The notes beneath the pieces were generated by a model, which did no database searches, was not told where the DNA came from, and saw only the letters and a list, made by a program, of their open reading frames with translations. From positions 1 to 39,173 of the forward strand of contig SUZG01000016.1 of the NCBI GenBank assembly GCA_015060015.1: DNA of 39,173 nt, read 5' to 3'. Position 1 is the first letter of the stretch. Every line of letters starts with the position of its first letter. This stretch comes from Rikenellaceae bacterium (lineage in GTDB: Bacteria; Bacteroidota; Bacteroidia; Bacteroidales; Rikenellaceae). Positions 1 through 5,907 of the stretch are shown here, one piece after another. The translations under genes and the position numbers were made by a program.

Positions 1-33
1 GTTTGACGGAGTAAAGTAAGCACTTTTATCCCA

Positions 34-76
34 TTCAGTAGAGCAAGGGAGGAAATTTTCCTCTCTGCTTACTGAA
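34..76. terminator. Long near-perfect hairpin, possible terminator
   Basis: Bases 34-55 pair with 56-76: TTCAGTA at 34-40 matches TACTGAA at 70-76, and the arms run inward through AGCA/TGCT to a GGAAA/TTTTCC core with one bulge and one mismatch. A weaker outer pair, GTTTGA at 1-6 with TCAAAC at 83-88, extends it. No clean T-run follows, so a terminator of an upstream gene outside the window is only one reading. The rest of bases 1-190 holds no gene that I can support. Confidence 0.35.
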
Positions 77-190
77 GTTATCTCAAACCGATAATTCCGT
101 TGCATTTATTAGTTGAATTTGCGTATCCGAGAAGAATGTATCGGTGAGATTAGTGAGAATCAGAGAACAACTTAAAACAATGAGATAACT

Positions 191-793
191 ATGGAGCAGA
201 ATATGGATAACATGGAACTGAACGAGATGCGTGAGCAGATTTCGCTGTTAAGAGATAAACTGCGTCAGCAAGAGATAGTAAGCGAGGCGGCTATTATGGC
301 GGCCGTCAAAAAGGGTGTCAAGACGCTGAACCGCCGAGGCGTGGCAGTAATCATCGTTGGCCTCTTTGCCTTGCCGTTCTGTTGTGCTATATTTTCCCTG
401 ATAGGTATGTCGGTAAGCTTTGTAATATTTACAGCTATTGTGCTTATAATCAGCGTATTAGCAACAGCATACGCCCACTTCGGGCTCGGCTTTATCAATG
501 TCGCACGCACCAACCTTGTGCAGGTGGGCTTACAGACCGCACGCCTGCGTAAGATTTACAAGTCGTGGCTTTGCATCGCCATTCCTCTGATTCTGATCTG
601 GTTATATTTCTCATTCCGCGAGCTGGCAGGTCTGTATGGTTATGATAAGGAGTCGCTTACCGCGATGATTACAGCTGGTGCCATAGGCGGTATTATCGGC
701 GGAGCCATAGGCTTTTGGATAGATTTCCGCACGATTCACGAGGCCGACGAGGTACTGGAACACATCAACGAATTTCAGCAGTTGAAAGAGTAA
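191..793 (+). CDS. Four-helix membrane protein with N-terminal coiled coil, unknown function
   Basis: I do not recognise this 200-residue protein. Residues 1-35 are charged and look helical or coiled-coil (a run rich in Glu, Gln, Leu and Arg). Four hydrophobic segments follow at about 51-72, 76-98, 125-142 and 158-177, the last very glycine-rich. The C-terminus (181-200) is polar, so both ends probably lie in the cytoplasm. The start at 191 is the first ATG after a stop-rich leader and there is no Shine-Dalgarno sequence, as is usual in Bacteroidetes. It stands alone, with a repeat array behind it. A sensor-linked or sigma-factor-linked inner membrane protein is possible, but nothing in the window proves it. 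Confidence 0.75.
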   Translation: MEQNMDNMELNEMREQISLLRDKLRQQEIVSEAAIMAAVKKGVKTLNRRGVAVIIVGLFALPFCCAIFSLIGMSVSFVIFTAIVLIISVLATAYAHFGLGFINVARTNLVQVGLQTARLRKIYKSWLCIAIPLILIWLYFSFRELAGLYGYDKESLTAMITAGAIGGIIGGAIGFWIDFRTIHEADEVLEHINEFQQLKE

Positions 794-810
794 ATACCAG
801 CTGTTCTTTG

Positions 811-926
811 GAGGAAATTTAGAGAGGTTAGAGAGTGTAGGGAAATTAGAGAAATTAGAGAAAATAGAGAAAATAGAGAAAATAGAGAGATTAGGGAGTT
901 TAGGGAGTTTAGGGAGTTTAGGGACT
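811..926. repeat. Purine-rich repeat array with 9-10 base period
   Basis: The plus strand carries successive units such as ATTAGAGAA, AATAGAGAA (three in a row) and GTTTAGGGA (three in a row), so G-tracts recur every 9-10 bases, close to one helical turn. A pyrimidine-rich counterpart lies at about 2,949-3,030, on the other side of the terminase gene pair, and a weaker relative sits near 11,878-11,915. No gene can be read through it. Confidence 0.7.
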
Positions 927-950
927 ATGCAAAAGCATCCTTAAACTCCC
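912..950. repeat. Hairpin element, left copy
   Basis: GGGAGTTTA at 912-920 pairs with TAAACTCCC at 942-950. Inside, ATGC at 927-930 pairs with GCAT at 935-938 around an AAAA loop. The central 23 bases (923-945) recur at 2,931-2,953 with one C/T difference. It sits directly downstream of the terminase stop codon, so it may also end that transcript. Confidence 0.65.
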
Positions 951-964
951 TAAATTCTTTATAC

Positions 965-2581
965 TCAATGGATAAATCCCACCTTGAGAATTCTGCCCTG
1001 TTCGGGGCTGCACTCCATCTCTACGATGCCTGTGACAACATCGGCGGCATCGTGCCAGCGGTTGGAGTAGAACTCGCGGCGATAGGTCGTGAGGTGGGTA
1101 TATAGCTCGGGCCAGCGTTGGGCCCACCCTCGCGGAAAGCGTATCAGGTGCTGCACCGTAGCGGAGTTCGAGAGGATGCGAGCCTCCTTGTTGCCGCTTT
1201 GATGAAACCAATTGACCCGCACGCGTGGCGTCAAGCGACTCACAGCACGGGCAAAGCCTCGACCGCCATTGTTGCTCTCGATAAGGGCTATGCGGGTGTT
1301 GCTCGCTTGCAGCATACGGGCCACAGCAAGCTCCGTCAGCTCCATAGGCTCACGCGAATAGACCGCATCGGTGATGTAGATAACGCCGTCACTATCAACC
1401 ACATAGCACAGCGAGCAGAGGTAGTCGTCACCCATATCGGCCGTGTCGGTATAGTTGGCATAACGCACTATATCACGCGGCAGCGTATCCCACTCGCGAA
1501 AGCCATCGCCATAGAGCAGGCCACCGCGTGAGGAGGGGCGGCCCTGATACATACTCTCAAATCGCACGGCGTCCAATCGGCGTTTAGCCTCCAACAGCGA
1601 GGCACTCTGTCGTTCGGGCCACAGAGCTTCGCCCTCCTCGCGACAATCTATCTCGGAGGGTGAGGCGGTCATCAGAGCCTCGAAGTTGAGTGCCACCCAC
1701 ACATCTGCTCCGATATGCTCGATATCACTCCAACGGCGTATGTCGCACACCTCCTCACGCTGTCGCAGCGTGCCTATGAGGTCCTCCTCGTGCCAGCGTG
1801 TGAAGACAATCAGCTCACGCGAGTTGTTGTGCATACGCGTCTTGACAACCGAGGTGTACCACTCCCAGCAGTTCTCTCGCACCACAGGCGAGTAGGCCTC
1901 CATAGCGTCTTTGTAGAGGTCGTCGAGGATGAAGCAATCGACACGATTACCCGTCAGCGAGCCCTCGCGACCCACCGAGAGCAGTCCGCCATCGTGGTCT
2001 ATAATCTCCACCTCGTCGGCGGTGCGGAGGTACTGCGGAGGCTTGCCTCCCTGCTTGATGCGTGTCGCAGGGAACATCGAGGCGTACTCGCGGCTCTCCA
2101 AGATGCGTTGCACGCGGCGGTTGAACTTGTTGGCCAGCGACGAGGAGTAGGAGGCTATGGCGATACGCGTGTCGGGGTTTAGGCCGAGCATATAGGCTGG
2201 CAGCAGCGTACTTGCACCTATGCTCTTGCCGTGCTGCGGCGGCATAGAGACCATCAGCTTGCGAATCCTGCCCTCGGCAAAGAGCTCCAGCAGGCGGAAG
2301 TAAATCCTGTGAAATCGCTGTAACTCCAAGAAGGGATAGACGCCCATTGCAAACTCCTCAAACGAGGGCGTGGAGGGTGTGGAAGAAGTGGAGGGTGTGG
2401 AGGGCGTGGTTTTTCGGGACTTCTCGGAGGGTGTGCTTGATGTGGCCTTTCGGGCCTTTGCAGGGGTCGTGCTTGATGCTGCCTTTCGGGGCTTTGCAGA
2501 GGTCGTGGCAGAGGCTGCGTTAGTTGCTGACTCCTCGGTTGTGAGGGTTGCGGGCAGTGTTTGGTTTTTAGTTGTTTTCAT
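965..2581 (-). CDS. Phage-type terminase large subunit (ATPase plus nuclease)
   Basis: This 538-residue protein has the layout of a DNA-packaging motor. Residues 1-75 are a low-complexity tail rich in Ser, Thr, Pro, Lys and Arg with repeated basic clusters, like a histone H1 tail. The ATPase domain follows: a Walker A-type loop at 113-120 (MPPQHGKS), a Walker B strand ending in Asp220-Asp221, and a coupling motif at 261-268 (TRWHEEDL). The C-terminal RNase H-fold nuclease shows Asp379/Asp382, Glu435 (IESNNGG) and Asp511/Asp514 (HDAADVVTG) as candidate metal ligands. In phages this protein moves DNA into the capsid and cuts the concatemer. No portal, capsid, tail or small terminase gene is recognisable nearby. 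The gene looks intact and starts inside the end of the small ORF before it, which suggests translational coupling. It could be a prophage remnant or a retained packaging-type ATPase. Confidence 0.9.
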   Translation of the reverse strand: MKTTKNQTLPATLTTEESATNAASATTSAKPRKAASSTTPAKARKATSSTPSEKSRKTTPSTPSTSSTPSTPSFEEFAMGVYPFLELQRFHRIYFRLLELFAEGRIRKLMVSMPPQHGKSIGASTLLPAYMLGLNPDTRIAIASYSSSLANKFNRRVQRILESREYASMFPATRIKQGGKPPQYLRTADEVEIIDHDGGLLSVGREGSLTGNRVDCFILDDLYKDAMEAYSPVVRENCWEWYTSVVKTRMHNNSRELIVFTRWHEEDLIGTLRQREEVCDIRRWSDIEHIGADVWVALNFEALMTASPSEIDCREEGEALWPERQSASLLEAKRRLDAVRFESMYQGRPSSRGGLLYGDGFREWDTLPRDIVRYANYTDTADMGDDYLCSLCYVVDSDGVIYITDAVYSREPMELTELAVARMLQASNTRIALIESNNGGRGFARAVSRLTPRVRVNWFHQSGNKEARILSNSATVQHLIRFPRGWAQRWPELYTHLTTYRREFYSNRWHDAADVVTGIVEMECSPEQGRILKVGFIH

Positions 2582-2846
2582 AGTGTTTTGTGGTGTTAAT
2601 ATGGTTGAGTAACTCGCTGAATGAAAAGTCGTTGTTCATCTCCATTTCAATCTGATTATAGGTGCGGAACTCCCACCATACGGGGGTGATTTTCCCGCCA
2701 TTGAAGATGATGGCCGACAATATCATTCGGCATCGGATTTCGCCAAAATGAAACTCAAAAGAGCCTGAGAAATACTCCTTTTCGGCGATGAGTGGCACGA
2801 GCCTGTCGGCTACCTGCTTGTAAAGTTCTGTTGAAATTTCGTACAT
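2568..2846 (-). CDS. Small protein upstream of and overlapping the terminase gene
   Basis: I do not recognise this 92-residue acidic protein. It has no signal peptide, membrane segment or cysteine pair, and mixes charged helices with a hydrophobic middle (CRMILSAIIFNGGK). Its last 14 bases overlap the first 14 of the terminase gene in another frame, so the two are almost certainly translated from one message. A small terminase subunit would fit this position, but such proteins are usually larger and begin with a helix-turn-helix, which I do not see. A regulator or inhibitor of the terminase is equally possible. Confidence 0.65.
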   Translation of the reverse strand: MYEISTELYKQVADRLVPLIAEKEYFSGSFEFHFGEIRCRMILSAIIFNGGKITPVWWEFRTYNQIEMEMNNDFSFSELLNHINTTKHYENN

Positions 2847-2919
2847 AGTTTTTTATATTTAATTAGGTTGTGTGGACGCGTAGCAATTTTTAGGGAGTTT
2901 AGAGAATTTAGGGAGTTTA

Positions 2920-2958
2920 GGGAATTTAGTGACTACGCAAAAGCATCCTTAAATTCCT
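2920..2958. repeat. Hairpin element, right copy, with paired base changes
   Basis: GGAATTTA at 2,921-2,928 pairs with TAAATTCC at 2,950-2,957. Compared with the copy at 912-950, the G-C pair of the stem has become A-T on both arms, so pairing is kept; the inner stem has one A-C mismatch. Together with the following array this explains most of the gap 2,847-3,187, whose remainder is the promoter region of the repressor gene. Confidence 0.6.
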
Positions 2959-3030
2959 TAAATTCCTTAATTTCCCTTAATCTCCCTTAACCTCCCTTAA
3001 TTCCTTTAACCTTTCTGAAAACCTTCCTTA
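2949..3030. repeat. Pyrimidine-rich repeat array with ~10 base period
   Basis: Units such as TTCCTTAAA, TCTCCCTTAA and CCTCCCTTAA follow each other with a period of 8-10 bases. The strand bias is opposite to the array at 811-926, so the two arrays face each other across the terminase gene pair like a degenerate inverted repeat. Confidence 0.6.
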
Positions 3031-3075
3031 ATCTCCCGAAAATCACCTTCCCGAGCAAATTTTTTAACAAAAAGC

Positions 3076-3106
3076 TTTGCAGTTTGCGATAAAATACTTA
3101 ACTTTG
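3076..3106 (+). promoter_or_regulatory. Bacteroidetes-type promoter of the XRE/S24 gene
   Basis: TTTG at 3,076-3,079 is followed by exactly 19 bases and then TAACTTTG at 3,099-3,106, which matches the primary sigma factor consensus of Bacteroidetes (TTTG, N19, TANNTTTG). The ATG follows about 80 bases later at 3,188, leaving an AT-rich leader. Confidence 0.8.
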
Positions 3107-3116
3107 CACTGCAAAG
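3102..3116. promoter_or_regulatory. Palindromic operator over the -7 element
   Basis: CTTTGCACTGCAAAG is a perfect 7-base inverted repeat around one central base. It overlaps the -7 element, and the half-site CTTTGCA also occurs at 3,075-3,081 over the -33 element. That is the expected place for self-repression by the adjacent XRE/S24 protein. A close relative, CTTTGCATGCAAAG, lies over a promoter-like element at 39,149-39,162. Confidence 0.6.
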
Positions 3117-3187
3117 ATATATTCAATTATTGAACTTTTATTCAAAAATAGTCAAAATTATTTATAATATTTTCTTATACAATCGCT

Positions 3188-3859
3188 ATGGGAGGTAGAG
3201 TCAAACTTATACGCAAAGAGCTAAAAATGACGCAAGAGCAACTTGCTCAACGACTTGGCATAGGCAAGGCTGCATTGTCAATGATAGAGACAGGCAAGTG
3301 CGGATTGTCGGCACGCAACCAGAATATCCTTGTTCAGGAATTGAACGTAAACCCCGATTGGTTGGAGACGGGCAAGGGTCAGATGTTCAACGCCGAGCCC
3401 GACTACACAGCTTTCCGCCTGCGTTCCGATAACTCGCTGCCGATGCAGAGTGTGCCTCTCTACTCGGTGGAGGGTACTGCGGGCCTTGTGCCGCTGTTTG
3501 CCAAGCAGGAGGAGGCCAAGCCGATTAACTTTATCCATATCCCCAACCTGCCGAAGTGCGACGGTGCGATATATGTGTCGGGCGACTCGATGTATCCGCT
3601 GTTGAAGAGTGGCGACATAGTGCTTTACAAGCAGCTGCACAACTTGGAGGATATCTTCTGGGGCGATATGTATCTGCTCTCGATAGACCTCGACGGCGAG
3701 GAGTATATCACCGTGAAGTATATCCAGAAGTCGGACCGTGAGGGATATGTACGATTGGTGAGCCAAAACCCGCATCACGCCGATAAGGATATAGAAATCA
3801 GCCGCATACGAGCATTGGCTCTGGTGAAGGCAAGTATCAGAATGAACTCAATACGATAG
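3188..3859 (+). CDS. XRE/S24 repressor (LexA/CI-like, self-cleaving type)
   Basis: This 223-residue protein joins an N-terminal XRE helix-turn-helix (about 5-60; TQEQLAQRLGIGKAALSMIE) to a C-terminal S24 peptidase domain (about 85-215). The candidate catalytic serine is Ser134 in SGDSM and the general-base lysine is Lys177 in ITVKYI. An Ala98-Gly99 bond sits 36 residues before the serine. The Ser-Lys spacing of 43 is that of lambda CI, so damage-induced self-cleavage is likely by family knowledge. The promoter before it carries a palindrome over its -7 element, which suggests autoregulation. It diverges from the terminase pair and could be the regulator of that locus. Its stop codon is in the same frame as the next gene. 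Confidence 0.9.
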   Translation: MGGRVKLIRKELKMTQEQLAQRLGIGKAALSMIETGKCGLSARNQNILVQELNVNPDWLETGKGQMFNAEPDYTAFRLRSDNSLPMQSVPLYSVEGTAGLVPLFAKQEEAKPINFIHIPNLPKCDGAIYVSGDSMYPLLKSGDIVLYKQLHNLEDIFWGDMYLLSIDLDGEEYITVKYIQKSDREGYVRLVSQNPHHADKDIEISRIRALALVKASIRMNSIR

Positions 3860-3883
3860 GCCCAGCGGCCATACGCCAAACCA

Positions 3884-4753
3884 TTGAACCCCCTCTATCA
3901 CATACTCGCCATACTCACCTCGGCACTGTGGGGTACGACCTTCATCAGCTCGAAGGTGCTGCTTAACTATGGACTCTCGCCTGCCGAGATTATGATGCTG
4001 CGTTTTGCGTTGGCTTACCTCTGCCTGCTCCCCTTCAAGCGGGGGCGGTGGCTGTGTGACAGCTGGCGTGATGAGGCACAGATGATGCTTCTGGGCATCA
4101 CGGGCGGCTCGGCTTACTTCCTGTTGGAGAATACGGCACTGCTCTATACGCAGGCCTCAAATGTGGGAATTATCATCGCCGTCACGCCCCTGCTCACTAC
4201 GCTGACCATACACCTCGTGAGCCGTCAGGAGAGTGTGCCACGCAGCCTCTATCGCTATTCGCTGCTCTCGCTTGCGGGCGTGGCCCTTGTCGTCTTTAAT
4301 GGTGAATTTGTGCTGCGGCTCAACCCTCTGGGCGATATACTGACGTTGGGTGCAGCCGTTATGTGGGTCATTTACAGTATCATAGTACTGCGTATGCAGA
4401 GCCGGTACTCCTCTCTGATGATTACCCGCAAGGTCTTTTTCTATGGCGTGCTTACGCTACTGCCATACTTCGCTGTCGAGCCGTTTGATATCTCGTGGGA
4501 TATGCTGTCGCAGGGCGTTGTTGCCGGCAACCTGCTCTATCTGGGTATTGTCGCCTCGCTGCTCTGCTATTGGACTTGGAATGTGGTTATCGACAAGCTG
4601 GGAGCTGTTCGTGCCACTAACTATCTATATGTCAATCCTATCGTGGCACTCCTCGCCTCGTGGGCGATACTCGATGAACGCATCACGGCATTGGCTTTGG
4701 TTGGTGCTGTGCTTATCCTGCTGGGTGTCTATCTCGCCGAACGCCGCAGATGA
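3884..4753 (+). CDS. EamA/DMT-family transporter
   Basis: This 289-residue protein has about ten hydrophobic segments arranged as two EamA repeats (about 5-140 and 150-285), the usual form of drug/metabolite-superfamily exporters. The first repeat begins with the typical ALWGTTFISSK turn and the second carries YLYVNPIVALLASW near its end. The substrate cannot be told from sequence. I place the start at TTG 3,884: no ATG occurs between the stop of the repressor gene (TAG at 3,857-3,859, same frame) and the first membrane segment. The gap of 24 bases suggests transcription with the repressor gene. A terminator follows at 4,777. Confidence 0.88.
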   Translation: MNPLYHILAILTSALWGTTFISSKVLLNYGLSPAEIMMLRFALAYLCLLPFKRGRWLCDSWRDEAQMMLLGITGGSAYFLLENTALLYTQASNVGIIIAVTPLLTTLTIHLVSRQESVPRSLYRYSLLSLAGVALVVFNGEFVLRLNPLGDILTLGAAVMWVIYSIIVLRMQSRYSSLMITRKVFFYGVLTLLPYFAVEPFDISWDMLSQGVVAGNLLYLGIVASLLCYWTWNVVIDKLGAVRATNYLYVNPIVALLASWAILDERITALALVGAVLILLGVYLAERRR

Positions 4754-4776
4754 TTTTTTTTGAATGAGAGGAGAAT

Positions 4777-4809
4777 AAAAAACGGTGATGTTGTGCATCA
4801 CCGTTTTTT
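4777..4809. terminator. Bidirectional intrinsic terminator
   Basis: AACGGTGATG at 4,781-4,790 pairs perfectly with CATCACCGTT at 4,796-4,805 over a 5-base loop. A-tracts on the left and T-tracts on the right let it work in both directions, between the convergent transporter gene and tsaD. Confidence 0.9.
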
Positions 4810-4810
4810 C

Positions 4811-5839
4811 TTACAGCAACTCTTCCAATCGGGCGACGGGGGCAATGCTGAGCTCGGATAGCATACCCTGCTTGTAGCGATAATATCCCGAAATGGCTAT
4901 CATTGCGGCATTGTCGGTGGTGAATTTCAGCGGTGGCAGGAAAGTACGCCAGCCGCGACGACGACCCGCCTCGGTGATGGCCTCTCGCAGACCCGAATTG
5001 GCTGATACTCCGCCCGCGATGGCTATATCCTTGATACCTAACTGCTTCGATGCCTTGATAAGCTTGTTGAGCAGTATGTCGATAATCGTGGCTTGCAGCG
5101 AGGCACACAGGTCGGCCTTATGTTTCTCCACAAAGTCGGCATCCTCCTTGACGCAGTCACGCAGCGTATAGAGGAACGAGGTCTTCAATCCCGAAAACGA
5201 GTAGTCGAACTCCCCCTTGACGTGGGGTTTGGCAAATATGAATGCCTCGGGGTTGCCCTCCTTGGCAAGGCGGTCGATGACGGGGCCACCCGGATAGGGT
5301 AGTCCCATAACCTTCGCACACTTGTCGAAAGCCTCGCCCGCAGCGTCGTCAATCGTAGAGCCTATAATCTCCATCTCCAAAGGCGACGAGACCTTCACAA
5401 TCTGCGTGTGGCCTCCACTCACCAACAGACAGAGGAAGGGAAAGGCAGGGTGGGGTATCTCGCTGTCAGGCAGGTCGATAAAGTGCGACAGGATATGTCC
5501 TTGCAGGTGATTGACCTCCACCATAGGTATATTGTGTGCTATGGACAAACCTTTGGCGAAAGATGTGCCTACAAGGAGTGAGCCCAGCAGTCCCGGGCCG
5601 CGGGTGAAGGCTATGGCATCAATCTTGTCGGGAGTTACGCCGGCCTCTTTGAGGGCCGTATCCACAACGGGAATGATGTTCTGCTGATGTGCTCGCGATG
5701 CGAGTTCGGGGATAACACCGCCGTACTTGATATGCACGGCCTGCGATGCTATCACATTCGATAAAAGTGTTGTTCCGCGAATCACGGCGGCCGATGTATC
5801 GTCGCACGAAGATTCTATTCCAAGTATGGTAATGTCCAT
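4811..5839 (-). CDS. tsaD: tRNA N6-adenosine threonylcarbamoyltransferase
   Basis: TsaD transfers the threonylcarbamoyl group from threonylcarbamoyl-AMP to A37 of tRNAs that read ANN codons, together with TsaB and TsaE in the cytoplasm. The 342-residue length fits the family. Visible motifs are the ASKHA-fold start GIESSCDDTS (7-16), the metal-binding pair His111 and His115 in NHLQGH, SGGHT (141-145), DDAAGEAFDK (164-173), PYPGGP (181-186), SFSGLKT (214-220) and the C-terminal TTDNAAMI stretch carrying the third metal ligand. It is divergent from tamB with 68 bases between the starts, and ends against a bidirectional terminator. An essential gene in most bacteria. Confidence 0.97.
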   Translation of the reverse strand: MDITILGIESSCDDTSAAVIRGTTLLSNVIASQAVHIKYGGVIPELASRAHQQNIIPVVDTALKEAGVTPDKIDAIAFTRGPGLLGSLLVGTSFAKGLSIAHNIPMVEVNHLQGHILSHFIDLPDSEIPHPAFPFLCLLVSGGHTQIVKVSSPLEMEIIGSTIDDAAGEAFDKCAKVMGLPYPGGPVIDRLAKEGNPEAFIFAKPHVKGEFDYSFSGLKTSFLYTLRDCVKEDADFVEKHKADLCASLQATIIDILLNKLIKASKQLGIKDIAIAGGVSANSGLREAITEAGRRRGWRTFLPPLKFTTDNAAMIAISGYYRYKQGMLSELSIAPVARLEELL

Positions 5840-5877
5840 ATTTTATGTTTTTTTTTCTATTTTAATAGAAAAAGTTT

Positions 5878-5885
5878 TATATTTG
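5878..5885 (+). promoter_or_regulatory. -7 element of the tamB promoter
   Basis: TATATTTG matches the TANNTTTG -7 consensus 23 bases before the tamB ATG. No clear TTTG is found at the ideal -33 distance, so the call rests on the -7 element and on its place in the short divergent gap. Confidence 0.45.
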
Positions 5886-5907
5886 TAAGATTTATCGTCA
5901 AAGTTGT

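Noticed and set aside
1118..2182. Plus-strand frames of 137 and 155 codons opposite the terminase gene
   Set aside because: They are shadows of the terminase gene, whose domain motifs are clear on the minus strand.
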